NCBI GenBank assembly: GCA_023391635.1
Contig: JAEWAQ010000082.1
Coordinates: 1 to 64,000, forward strand
Source of the DNA: Bacillota bacterium
GTDB taxonomy: Bacteria; Bacillota; Bacilli; Paenibacillales; Paenibacillaceae
DNA: 64,000 bases
Reading direction: 5' to 3'
Part shown: positions 16,806 through 25,494 of the stretch, one piece after another
Position numbering within the stretch: the stretch's first letter is position 1
Layout of the letters: each line of letters begins with the position of its first letter
Notes under the pieces: generated by a model
Told to the model about the DNA's origin: nothing
What the model saw: only the letters and a program-made list of their open reading frames with translations
Databases searched by the model: none
Made by a program: the position numbers and the translations under genes

Positions 16806-16817
16806 TTGACTAGTCAA
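16806..16817. promoter_or_regulatory. Perfect 12-bp palindrome before the dioxygenase gene
   Basis: TTGACTAGTCAA is fully self-complementary and sits between the MarR stop and the dioxygenase start, just before the AAAGGAGGG ribosome site. It may be a second operator of the upstream MarR protein. Confidence 0.45.
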
Positions 16818-16835
16818 GTAAAAGGAGGGAACATA

Positions 16836-17777
16836 ATGTATACGACACCGGGACATCACCATATTTCGATGCTGGCCAAAAGCGCACTCAAGACCAATCA
16901 TTTTTACCAAAACGTCCTGGGACTGCGCAGGGTGAAGAAAACGGTGAATCAAGATAATCCATCCATGTATCATTTGTTTTATGGCGATTTAACAGGTGCT
17001 GCGGGAACAGAATTGACGTTTTTTGAAATGCCAAATTTAGGCAGAACAGTGCGTGGAACGAATGCGATATCGCAAATAGGCTTACTTGTTCCATCATTCG
17101 GAAGCCTTCTGTATTGGAAATACCGCTTTGCTTCATTCGACGTGAAGCATGGCGAAATCACCCGATATGCTGGCAGGGATGCATTGCCTTTTGAGGATGA
17201 AGATGGTCTGCGAATGATACTGATCAATCATAACGGCGAAGTGATTCCGGAACATTGGTCTGCTTGGCAACATGCGGATATCGACGAAGAGCACCGCATC
17301 TTGGGAATAGGACCCGTTGAAATCACAGTTCGTCATTTGGAACGACTCTTGCGCACCTTGACGGACAAGTTCGGTTATGTGGAAGCGAGCTGCTCTGATG
17401 AAGAGGCGATTGTTCAGTCTGTTGCTGGTCAAGCGATAGGAGAAATTATTATCAAACAAAAAGACGGGCCTAGCGAGAGGCCTGGAAGAGGAAGCGTTCA
17501 TCACTTGGCCATCCGCGTGAACAATGAAGTTGAACTGCGTTATTGGGAAAATATTGTCAGGGAAAGCGGCTTCTCAATAACAGGGATTGTGGATCGTTAT
17601 TATTTTCAAAGTTTGTACTTCAAGGAATCCAACGGTATTTTATTCGAAATTGCAACGGACGGACCAGGGTTCTTAGCGGATTCAACGATCGAAAATCTTG
17701 GAAAACCACTGGATCTGCCGCCATTTCTGGAAGGTAGACGCGCAGAGATCGAAGCATCGTTAATACCGCTTGAATGA
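16836..17777 (+). CDS. Ring-cleaving dioxygenase, glyoxalase/VOC superfamily (MhqO-like)
   Basis: A 313-residue protein with two vicinal-oxygen-chelate modules. The opening GHHHISM, then FYQNVLGLRRVKKTVNQD and TELTFFEMPNLGR, match the MhqO/MhqA family of thiol-dependent extradiol dioxygenases, which cleave hydroquinone adducts. Family length is about 310. The ATG at 16836 follows AAAGGAGGGAACATA; the frame runs on 5' without a good site. Metal ligands are probably His in HHH, a mid-protein His in SVHHLAIR and Glu in LFEIATDG. It forms a module with the MarR gene. Confidence 0.9.
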   Translation: MYTTPGHHHISMLAKSALKTNHFYQNVLGLRRVKKTVNQDNPSMYHLFYGDLTGAAGTELTFFEMPNLGRTVRGTNAISQIGLLVPSFGSLLYWKYRFASFDVKHGEITRYAGRDALPFEDEDGLRMILINHNGEVIPEHWSAWQHADIDEEHRILGIGPVEITVRHLERLLRTLTDKFGYVEASCSDEEAIVQSVAGQAIGEIIIKQKDGPSERPGRGSVHHLAIRVNNEVELRYWENIVRESGFSITGIVDRYYFQSLYFKESNGILFEIATDGPGFLADSTIENLGKPLDLPPFLEGRRAEIEASLIPLE

Positions 17778-17796
17778 ATAATGAGGAGAGATAAAC

Positions 17797-18852
17797 ATGG
17801 AAAAATATCGTATTCACCCATCAAATGGTATGGAATTTGGTTTATATTCTTTAGGTGACCATATTATGAATCCTTTGACAGGAAATCGCATTTCATCACA
17901 AGATCGAATTAAACAATTAATAGAGATGAGCAAGCTCGCCGAACAAGCAGGCATCGATATATTTAGTGTTGGAGAAAGTCATCAACGGTACTTTATCTCC
18001 CAGGCGCATACCGTCATTTTAGCGGCGATTTCCCAGGCGACAGAAAAAATAAAAATTGCGAGTTCTGCGACGGTACTCAGCGTGTTAGACCCCGTTCGCG
18101 TGTATGAAGATTTTGCAACACTTGATTTAATTTCGAATGGTCGGGTTGAAATTATCGCGGGACGGGGCTCTCGTGTAGGCGCCCACCAATTATTGGGTGT
18201 TGATTTACAAGATTACGAAGAAATTTATGAGGAAAAACTCGAACTATTAAAAAAGATTAATGAACAAGAACGCATTACATGGCAAGGAACGTATCGGGCG
18301 CCTTTACAAAACGCAGAGATTTTACCACGCCCGCTACACGGATCATTGCCCATATGGCGAGCGGTCGGCGGTCCGCCAGCAAGTGCAATTAAAGCGGGAT
18401 ATATGGGCATTCCAATGGTGCTCACCACGTTAGGCGGTCCTGCGATGAACTTTAAGCCTTCGGTAGAAGCCTATCGTGAAACTGCAAAACAAAATGGGTT
18501 CGATCCAAAAGCATTACCGATTGCAACGACCAGCCTGTTTTACGTGGCGAATACGACAAAGGAAGCATTGCAAGGGATGTATCCGCATTTGAACGCCGGA
18601 TTTCAGGCGATCCGCGGTGCAGGATATCCGAAACAGCAATTTGCACAAGCAACGGATTACCGCGATGCGCTGATGGTAGGAAGCACCGAACAAATTATTG
18701 AGAAATTATTATACCAATATGAACTATATGGGATGCAGCGATTTTTAGCGCAGATTGATTTTGGCGGCGTTCCATTTGATAAACTTATGAGCAATATTGA
18801 ACTCATAGGGAATGACATTATTCCAGCCATTAGAAACCACACAAAAAAATAA
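17797..18852 (+). CDS. LLM-class flavin-dependent oxidoreductase
   Basis: A 351-residue luciferase-like TIM-barrel protein: FGLYSLGDH near the N-terminus, AEQAGIDIFSVGESHQ, SSATVLSVLDPVRVYEDFATLDLISNGR split by the usual loop, and GRGSRVG. Family members use reduced FMN for monooxygenation. FMN reductases encoded immediately downstream and at 15664 could supply it. The start follows ATGAGGAGAGATAAAC, 19 bp after the dioxygenase stop. The substrate is unknown but aromatic chemistry fits the module. Confidence 0.9.
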   Translation: MEKYRIHPSNGMEFGLYSLGDHIMNPLTGNRISSQDRIKQLIEMSKLAEQAGIDIFSVGESHQRYFISQAHTVILAAISQATEKIKIASSATVLSVLDPVRVYEDFATLDLISNGRVEIIAGRGSRVGAHQLLGVDLQDYEEIYEEKLELLKKINEQERITWQGTYRAPLQNAEILPRPLHGSLPIWRAVGGPPASAIKAGYMGIPMVLTTLGGPAMNFKPSVEAYRETAKQNGFDPKALPIATTSLFYVANTTKEALQGMYPHLNAGFQAIRGAGYPKQQFAQATDYRDALMVGSTEQIIEKLLYQYELYGMQRFLAQIDFGGVPFDKLMSNIELIGNDIIPAIRNHTKK

Positions 18853-18867
18853 AGAAAGCAGGAAAAG

Positions 18868-19437
18868 ATGATGAAAATTGTAGGGGTGATAGGTTCGATT
18901 GTCGGTTCGAAAACAAAAACAGCGATGGAAAAAGTGGAGGAAGTTTTCAAGGAGAAATATCCTGAACATGAAATCCAACTGCTGGATTTAGCCCAATATC
19001 AATTAGTATTTAGCGATGGACGCCATTTTGCGGATTACGAAGGCGATACTAAATTTGTAACGGAGACGCTCATGGCAGCAGATGCGATCATAATAGGAAC
19101 ACCTGTATTTCAGGCATCGATTCCGGCCACGCTTAAAAATATATTTGATTTGTTGCCAGTGAATGCATTTCGAGATAAAGTCACCAGCATGCTTGTTACA
19201 GCGGGAACTGCGAGACATTATTTGATGGTCGAACAGCAATTAAAACCAATCCTCGCTTATATGAAGGCGCATATTGTCCAGACATTCGTATTTATTGAAG
19301 AGAAAGATTTCAACCGTAAAGAAATTATTAATGAAGATATTCTTTTCCGAATCGAACGTCTGGTAGAAGATACAAAATTGATGGTTGATGCCTATTCAGA
19401 AATTCGTAGGGCAAAAGATCAAGAATACGATTTTTAA
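18868..19437 (+). CDS. NADPH-dependent FMN reductase (SsuE/MsuE-like)
   Basis: A 189-residue flavodoxin-fold reductase. It starts MMKIVGVIGSIVGSKTKTAM with the phosphate-binding loop, then GTPVFQASIPATLKNIFDLLP and LVTAGTARHYLMVEQQLKP, typical of SsuE-type FMN reductases paired with two-component monooxygenases. It lies 15 bp after the luciferase-like gene, so the pair probably forms a reductase/oxygenase couple. It is the last intact gene of the island. Confidence 0.88.
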   Translation: MMKIVGVIGSIVGSKTKTAMEKVEEVFKEKYPEHEIQLLDLAQYQLVFSDGRHFADYEGDTKFVTETLMAADAIIIGTPVFQASIPATLKNIFDLLPVNAFRDKVTSMLVTAGTARHYLMVEQQLKPILAYMKAHIVQTFVFIEEKDFNRKEIINEDILFRIERLVEDTKLMVDAYSEIRRAKDQEYDF

Positions 19438-19959
19438 TCTATCACGAAGGTGAATTGGAAATCATCCTGGAGGTTGGAATCACAATAAAAGACAGCGATA
19501 CACGTCAAGCAATAAGTAAATTACCTTCAAAAAGTTATAAATTAATAAGAGTACCCAACAAAGCATTTCGTAAGTTCGAACCAGAAAGTGAATAAAAGCT
19601 AACCTTAACTTCTATCCTGAATCCCCGGACAATTTATAACGAAGTTGAGTTGCGTGGCGTCATTTTTCCCAATCCCGAAAATTGGGATGCTCCCTTTGGT
19701 TCCCCCAAGAGGAGTACGGAAGAGGGGGAGCTTGTATTTCCTGGTATTAATGTGATGTGGCGATCACCGTTAACAGTGTGGCTCAATGATTACTAAAGGT
19801 CTCTCACTCATTAACTCAATGGCTCCCTAGTACCGAAATATTCAGGTTTAGCGCCCACTTGATTATTCAATAGTGTTTTTTCATTGCTCCACTAAAATTT
19901 GTCGATGGTAGTGGAGCAGGGCTGATTTGAGTGTCGTTCTCTCCGAGTTCTCTCAAACG
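19438..19959. other. Non-coding right end of the island
   Basis: About 520 bp with no convincing gene. A 46-codon open stretch (TTG at 19455 to stop at 19595) lacks a ribosome site and recognisable motifs and may be a fragment. Two inverted repeats are visible: TCCCAAT/ATTGGGA around 19668, and a perfect 10-bp pair TGCTCCACTA (19885-19894) and TAGTGGAGCA (19909-19918) about 40 bp inside the right attachment site. Confidence 0.5.
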
Positions 19960-19971
19960 TCGACCGCACCA
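19960..19971 (+). repeat. attR: second copy of the tRNA-Leu 3' end repeat
   Basis: TCGACCGCACCA is identical to 11082-11093. The bases before it (CGAGTTCTCTC) also resemble the tRNA T-arm with a short insertion. A hairpin terminator follows directly, as expected for the original 3' flank of the tRNA gene before insertion. Confidence 0.72.
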
Positions 19972-19984
19972 TACTTACTAACAA

Positions 19985-20011
19985 AACTCTTCTCTAGGGA
20001 AGGGTTTTTTT
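19985..20011 (+). terminator. Rho-independent terminator beyond attR
   Basis: AACTCTTC pairs with GAAGGGTT (one G-T pair) around a 5-base loop, followed by a run of seven T. Probably the ancestral terminator of tRNA-Leu, displaced by the island. Confidence 0.75.
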
Positions 20012-20156
20012 GTGCTTGAATTGTACCAAGCAAAACGTATCATTACCTACCCATTCCTTTTCTTTTGCCTGACATATGATAACACACGGCAGCCGAAAAG
20101 GCGGTTCTAGCCCGCAGAACAGTGGAGAGCTAGGTCACAAGAAAGGAGCGCTTGCC

Positions 20157-21497
20157 TTGCGTATCGTTTTATTGTGCGGGGGGTCGGGCAGAAGGCTATG
20201 GCCGTTATCCAACGATATCCGCTCCAAGGTGTTTCTCAAGATTTTAAAATCAGGCGACGGCACCAGAGAATCGATGATTCAACGAATTTGCAGGCAGCTG
20301 GACGAGGTAGATCTGCTGCAATCCGCCTGTATTATGACTCATAACAGCCAAGTGGAGATCGCGCGCAAGCATGTCGGCGAGTCCATCCCGATCATTGGCG
20401 AACCCTATAGAAGAGGAACATTCACTGCAGCCGCTCTGGCTGCCAGTTATTTGCATGAGAAGATGCAGGCGGACCCAAACGAAATCGTATGCATGCTTCC
20501 GGTCGACACGTTTGCAGATTCCCGTTTTTTTCAGCTGCTTCACCGCTTTCCTGAAGTTCTTTCGCGCTCGAAGGCAGAGCTTGCTCTCCTTGGCACGAAG
20601 CCTAAGCTGCCGTCAAGCCAATATGGTTACATTGTTCCTGAACTGCCTGGGCAAAGTGACGAATATGCCGTTGTCCGCCGTTTCGTGGAGAAGCCGGAAC
20701 GGCGATTGGCCATCAGTTTGATGAAACAATGCGCATTATGGAACTGCGGTGTATTTGCTTTCGCCTTGAAGTTCATGTTGGTCTTTTTGAAGGACAAGGG
20801 GCTGCCCGCCCAAGTCGAAAATTTGCTAGCCTGCTACGAGCAGCTTAACGTAGCAAGCTTCGATCAGGAAGTTGCCGAGCACGCGCGGCACGCTGTTGTA
20901 ATGGCTTATGACGGCTTGTGGAAGGATTTGGGCAGCTGGGAGGCGCTGTCCGGGCATTTTGAGGATAAGGTCATTGGTTCAGGACGTCTATCCGACGATT
21001 CTGTTAATACCCACATAATCAACGAGCTTCCCTACCCCATTGAAGTGATTGGCGCGTCCGACTTCATTGTGGCAGCAGGTTTTGACGGAATACTGATCGC
21101 CAAAAAGGATAAAGCCAACCGCATCAAGGAGAATTTCGTTTCGGCGTCTCAGATCCCCATGTCCGGAGAAAAAAGGTGGGGGTCCTTTCAGGTTTATAAC
21201 TACTGGAAGGATGGGCAAGGGAGGGAGACGATGATCCAAAAGGTGGAGATTGCCCAGGGGAAAAACACGAGTTACCACCAGCATTTCAAGCGGAAAGAAA
21301 TTTTGACGGTTTTATCGGGAAGCGCCGAAATAATATTGGATCATACGCTGCATAGGCTTCAGGCCGGCGATGTTTTGGAAATCCCGATTGGCGCCAAACA
21401 TGGCATCAAGGCGATCACCAAGCTGGAGTTATTGGAGGTTCAATTGGGCGTCGGGATGGATACGGATGATATCGTTCGATTGGCGATGAACTGGTAA
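20157..21497 (+). CDS. manC: Mannose-1-phosphate guanylyltransferase / mannose-6-phosphate isomerase
   Basis: A 446-residue type II enzyme: nucleotidyltransferase domain (about 1-340) with GGSGRRLWPLS, and a C-terminal cupin (SYHQHFKRKEILTVLSG, GDVLEIPIGAKHGI). It makes GDP-mannose for polysaccharide synthesis. The TTG at 20157 is chosen because AAAGGAG sits 8 bases upstream and the family starts with this strand; the open frame extends 27 codons further. The usual PKQF segment after the glycine loop reads SKVF, so the active-site loop is atypical. Glycosyltransferases follow. Confidence 0.87.
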   Translation: MRIVLLCGGSGRRLWPLSNDIRSKVFLKILKSGDGTRESMIQRICRQLDEVDLLQSACIMTHNSQVEIARKHVGESIPIIGEPYRRGTFTAAALAASYLHEKMQADPNEIVCMLPVDTFADSRFFQLLHRFPEVLSRSKAELALLGTKPKLPSSQYGYIVPELPGQSDEYAVVRRFVEKPERRLAISLMKQCALWNCGVFAFALKFMLVFLKDKGLPAQVENLLACYEQLNVASFDQEVAEHARHAVVMAYDGLWKDLGSWEALSGHFEDKVIGSGRLSDDSVNTHIINELPYPIEVIGASDFIVAAGFDGILIAKKDKANRIKENFVSASQIPMSGEKRWGSFQVYNYWKDGQGRETMIQKVEIAQGKNTSYHQHFKRKEILTVLSGSAEIILDHTLHRLQAGDVLEIPIGAKHGIKAITKLELLEVQLGVGMDTDDIVRLAMNW

Positions 21498-21533
21498 CGC
21501 AGCTCAACATCCGTGATTGAGGGAGGACTGGAT

Positions 21534-22715
21534 TTGGCGGATTATCAAGTTGTATGGAGAGGTCCGGTGTACGATGCCACCGGATATGGAGCGGCAAGCA
21601 GGGAGTACGTTTTTGCATTGGAAAGGCATGGTGTCGACGTGAAAATCGAAACCTATAAATGGGGACCTTCATTCATTAAAATGGATAGACGCATGAAAGA
21701 GAGATTAAGTCATCTCATTAAAAAGTCTGATGCGACAGATAAACGAAAAATTTTAATTTACCACTCCCCGCCATGGAAAATCAATACAAAAAGGGAAAGG
21801 AAACGGTTCGATCATCTGATTCTTAATACCGTTTGGGAGGCAGCGCGAATACCTCGTTCCTGGTTATCAACGATCGATCAATTTGATGCGGCATGCGTCC
21901 CAAGCCATCATAATAGGGAGATCATGATCAATAGCGGCGTTCGCATTCCGGTTTTTCTCGTTCCGCATGGGACGGAAGCGAATAAGTTTCAACCCGGGAA
22001 CAGGAAACTGGTCATAAAAGAAGCTGAAGGAAAATTTATTTTCGTATCGGTATTCGATTTTAACCATCGAAAAAATCCCGAAACGTTATTGAAGGCTTAT
22101 TGGGAAGAGTTTACGTTCGATGATCGTGTAGCATTGGTGATCAAAACAGCGAAAACTTATTGGGACGGACATCAAAAACAATCGGTAGGGCGCAAAATAC
22201 TTGAATATAAGAAAAAGCTCGGTTTCGGCGATGAAACGGCACCTCTATTTATACTTTCAGGTGTACTTAATGACAATGATCTTACAGGCGTATATACGCT
22301 CGGTAACGCATTCGTTCTTCCTACGAGGGGAGAAGGAGTGGGGATGCCATTCATGGAAGCATTGGCAAGCGGCATTCCAGTGATCGCTACCGGGTGGGGT
22401 GGACAAATGGATTTTTTGAATGAAAAAAATTCGTTCTTGATCGATTATCGGTTAAAATATCCCGGGATAAGCATGAACAGTGAACAGGCCATATCGTCGG
22501 TATACCGCGAATGGTTTGAAGAAGAAGATCAGCTTTGGGCGGAACCAAACATTCGCGATTTAAAGAAGGCAATGAGATACGCATACGACAACCCGAATCT
22601 TTGCTGGAAGAAAGGAAGACGAGGCAGAAAAGATATGCTGCAGCTGTCCTGGGACAAAGCTGGATCGGCATTCATACAGGTTATTGAAAAAGTAACGGAT
22701 ACCAACAACTCATGA
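21534..22715 (+). CDS. Glycosyltransferase family 1/4 (GT-B)
   Basis: A 393-residue GT-B glycosyltransferase. It starts with VWRGPVYDATGYGAASREY; the C-terminal donor-binding domain has FDFNHRKNPETLLKAY and the E-x7-E-like segment GEGVGMPFMEALASGIPVI. It probably transfers mannose or a related sugar from a nucleotide donor to a cell-surface glycan. The TTG at 21534 follows GGGAGG at 7 bases; a GTG at 21513 is possible. It converges with the next, minus-strand gene, overlapping it by 6 bp. Composition is AT-richer than manC. Confidence 0.85.
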   Translation: MADYQVVWRGPVYDATGYGAASREYVFALERHGVDVKIETYKWGPSFIKMDRRMKERLSHLIKKSDATDKRKILIYHSPPWKINTKRERKRFDHLILNTVWEAARIPRSWLSTIDQFDAACVPSHHNREIMINSGVRIPVFLVPHGTEANKFQPGNRKLVIKEAEGKFIFVSVFDFNHRKNPETLLKAYWEEFTFDDRVALVIKTAKTYWDGHQKQSVGRKILEYKKKLGFGDETAPLFILSGVLNDNDLTGVYTLGNAFVLPTRGEGVGMPFMEALASGIPVIATGWGGQMDFLNEKNSFLIDYRLKYPGISMNSEQAISSVYREWFEEEDQLWAEPNIRDLKKAMRYAYDNPNLCWKKGRRGRKDMLQLSWDKAGSAFIQVIEKVTDTNNS

Positions 22716-23819
22716 GCCAGGCAGAACGCTTCGGAAAACATGTAACGTTTCCTGCGCACACTTGTCCCAAGAGAATGCTTTCGCCCGTTCCATGCCTTTT
22801 TTGATTAATCTTCTTCTCGTATTCGAGTTTAATCCTTGAAGCATTTTCATTGCGATTTCTTCGGGACGATGAGGGTTAAACAGCAGAGCGGCGTCTCCTA
22901 CGACCTCGGGAATGCTTCCTTCACAAGAGCAGACGATAGGAGTTGCGGTTATCATCGCTTCTACTAAAGGGATTCCGAACCCTTCATGAAGGGAAGGGAA
23001 TACCAAGAAAGCACAATTGAGATAAAGATAAGGCATTTCCTTCTCCGGTATATATCCTAATATTTTTACTTGCGCTTCCAGAGCATGATCTTTGATGAAA
23101 TGGATAACAGCCTGGTAGGCCGGGTTGCTTTCTTCCCAGTAGCCCGATAAGACAAGCGGGATTCGTTCGTGGTGCCTGTCCCGGAGAAGGAGGAGCGCCT
23201 TCAGCAAGGAAAGGTGATTTTTGTGCGGACTAAAGCTCGCGGGATAGAGCGCATAATGATCGGGCAATTGGTATTTGGCTTTGATTTCCGCGCTCATGAT
23301 CTCGTTAGGAGAGGTATATAACGGTTGTGGCGCATCCAGATAAATGGCATGGACTTTCTCTCGCGGAATGTGAAGGCGTTCGATAATCGTAGTTCTGGAA
23401 AATTTGGAAACCGTAATAACTGCATCGAAGGTTGACTGAAATTTATTGTAATACCGGTTATTCCAGTCCAATCCTCCGGGTACGAATTCAGGATAAAAAG
23501 TATGAAGCACGTCGTGAATGGTTACGACGGTCGGAACCGGAATGTTCGGAACATAAGATTGGTGCAGGGGGCAAAACCATAAATCTAATCGACATTTCTG
23601 AATTGCTTCGTAAATGATGGAACGATTTCGATCATCGCTTATGATAACTTTCCTTATTCTATGATGCTCAGGGAACAGGTTTCTGTTCCGATTCATGAGA
23701 AAGAGGAACAACTTTAATCCGTCTCGGTCGGCCAACTCCCGAATTATATTTTTCAAGTATTGTTCCGCTCCGCCGAATCTGTTTCTCGAAAGAGGTAACA
23801 GGTTTATCCCGATTCTCAT
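22710..23819 (-). CDS. Glycosyltransferase family 4
   Basis: A 369-residue GT4 enzyme. N-terminal MRIGINLLPLSRNRFGGAEQ, then VVTIHDVLHTFYPEF, YPASFSPHKNHLSLLKA and FPSLHEGFGIPLVEAM with the retaining-enzyme glutamates. The ATG at 23819 is chosen because the family begins at MRIGIN and AGGAGGATCGG lies upstream; 24 further codons are open 5'. It sits 23 bp after the next minus-strand gene, which has the same direction, so the two form an operon for glycan assembly. Confidence 0.87.
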   Translation of the reverse strand: MRIGINLLPLSRNRFGGAEQYLKNIIRELADRDGLKLFLFLMNRNRNLFPEHHRIRKVIISDDRNRSIIYEAIQKCRLDLWFCPLHQSYVPNIPVPTVVTIHDVLHTFYPEFVPGGLDWNNRYYNKFQSTFDAVITVSKFSRTTIIERLHIPREKVHAIYLDAPQPLYTSPNEIMSAEIKAKYQLPDHYALYPASFSPHKNHLSLLKALLLLRDRHHERIPLVLSGYWEESNPAYQAVIHFIKDHALEAQVKILGYIPEKEMPYLYLNCAFLVFPSLHEGFGIPLVEAMITATPIVCSCEGSIPEVVGDAALLFNPHRPEEIAMKMLQGLNSNTRRRLIKKGMERAKAFSWDKCAQETLHVFRSVLPGS

Positions 23820-23842
23820 CCGTTTCGCTCCGATCCTCCTAT

Positions 23843-25006
23843 TTATAACCGATCGATTTCTTTTTTTATTTTTTTTGCACATTCGAACCACGAATAGTGA
23901 TCATTCACGTATTTTTGCCCTCGCTCAGCGATTTTCCGCAACTGTCGTATATCTTGGCAAACTTTTTTGAGCTTGTCTGCGAAATCTTCTTTCTCCGCTC
24001 TGTAATAATGTTTTGAATCGACAAGATTCAGCCCTCGAGTTCCGAACCGGGTAGATAATAAAGGGATACCGGCGGATAAAAATTCAATCGTTTTAATGTT
24101 AACCCCAGCACCTAAAAACATGGGGTTGATCGCGATATCGACATGAGCGAAAAGTTCCAGTTTTTGTTGATGGCTGATTTTACCTAATAATTGCACATTG
24201 GATTTTGTTGATCTTTCGAACGTTTTGCAGCATGTTCCCGCAACGATAAACTGTATATCAGGGCACTGATCGGCCAGGTGATCGATAATATAACGGACGG
24301 AGTCAATATTGGGGGGATAGTTCGCTCCAATGAATAATGCTGTAATGTTACCGCCGGGTCTAGGTGTTCTCCGGTTCCATTCCTCGGGATTTACTCCGTT
24401 CGGTGCTAGTTTTATTTTTTGAGGATCCGGATTATATAAGGAAAGAAAGCTGTTTCTTTCCATCTCTGAAGTGGCAAATACGAGATCCGCTTCTTGTACT
24501 AATTTCTTCTCCCGTTTATAGACGGATGGAAGGTATCTCCTTGCCCCTTCGTTGTTCCAAATTTGGTCGGCCAATAAAAATTCGTGATTATGACTGTTAT
24601 AGATTCTCGGTTTATGATCTGCCCCCATATAACGATCATAACCAAGCAAATAAGGAGATTCATGAATGATGATGTCGCTCTCTTTGTATAAGTCATCGTA
24701 ATAATGTTTATATAGGGTTGCATGTCGGGAAAGTTTCATATTGACGATCAAGGGAAGTTCGTATTTGATTTCCTTATTTTGTATCCTTATACTCAACTGC
24801 TTGTAAAGAGGGTCTTTCTGAACCTTATACTCTCTAAAGGTTGGCGAATATTGTACGATTTTTCCTGAATCGCCGAGCGATTGCGATAATAGAGTAATGT
24901 CGTAATAGGCGCTAAGTTGATTATAAATATGGTAATATCGTAACGTACCCCCGCTTCGTGGCGGATAGACTGTGGGGAAATGATTGAGAACGAGTATTTT
25001 CATCAT
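23843..25006 (-). CDS. Glycosyltransferase family 4
   Basis: A 387-residue GT-B enzyme. It begins MMKILVLNHFPTVYPPRSGG; then HESPYLLGYDRYMG, ATSEMERNSF, ALFIGANYPPNIDSVRYI and a donor-site segment INPMFLGAGVNIKTIEFLSAGIPLL split over the last third. It resembles the group of long-acceptor glycosyltransferases of capsule loci. ATG 25006 is preceded by GGAAGAGGAC; an ATG at 25024 is weaker. First gene of the minus-strand pair. Low GC compared with the flanking manC and ABC genes suggests transfer. Confidence 0.85.
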   Translation of the reverse strand: MMKILVLNHFPTVYPPRSGGTLRYYHIYNQLSAYYDITLLSQSLGDSGKIVQYSPTFREYKVQKDPLYKQLSIRIQNKEIKYELPLIVNMKLSRHATLYKHYYDDLYKESDIIIHESPYLLGYDRYMGADHKPRIYNSHNHEFLLADQIWNNEGARRYLPSVYKREKKLVQEADLVFATSEMERNSFLSLYNPDPQKIKLAPNGVNPEEWNRRTPRPGGNITALFIGANYPPNIDSVRYIIDHLADQCPDIQFIVAGTCCKTFERSTKSNVQLLGKISHQQKLELFAHVDIAINPMFLGAGVNIKTIEFLSAGIPLLSTRFGTRGLNLVDSKHYYRAEKEDFADKLKKVCQDIRQLRKIAERGQKYVNDHYSWFECAKKIKKEIDRL

Positions 25007-25024
25007 ATTGTCCTCTTCCGCCAA

Positions 25025-25494
25025 TCAATTGTTGTAAAATGCGGGCAATTTGAGAACTCTCCGTATCCATAAATACTATTTCGATAAGCTATCAATGGAA
25101 ACGGCAACTGTCCTGCACTACAATCGAATTATTCAGATGATCGCCGGCGTGGAGGCGCTGGCCCGGGATTGGCAAGAGACGGAAGATCTGTCGCTTGGCT
25201 CCGGCGATCTGAACGAAAGCAAATCGATGACCAGCATCTGCTCGAAGCGTACACGAACTTGTATCGTGTATGGCAGCCGGATTCCTCCATCAACTGTACG
25301 ATTCTAAATCATGGAAATTTGGCGATTAACGTGATAGAGGACTCGAATGATGAAGAAACAATCATTATTAATCGCATAACAACTAAAACATATTGATTTA
25401 CGATAAATCCTGTGTTAAATTATAAAATAACCATGTGAGATATATTTGCTGGAACGGTAATCAACAACATAGCGAGAAGGAGGGTACGGATGAG
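25025..25494 (+). other. Probable broken coding remnant and leader of the next operon
   Basis: Two overlapping frames look protein-like but neither is complete: one from 25050 (RIHKYYFDKLSMETATVL) to about 25240, another continuing to 25396 (LLEAYTNLYRVWQPDSSINC). Joining them near 25230 by a frameshift would give one product of about 110 residues. No family is recognised. A ribosome site AAGGAGGG ends the region, ahead of the next gene. Confidence 0.3.

Noticed and set aside
16794..16836. Longer N-terminus for the ring-cleaving dioxygenase
   Set aside because: The extension contains the palindrome and the ribosome site itself; the family begins at the ATG after AAAGGAGGG.
19455..19595. 46-codon open stretch after the last island gene
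   Set aside because: No ribosome site or motif; the frame runs back into the upstream gene. Could be a fragment but not supported as a gene.
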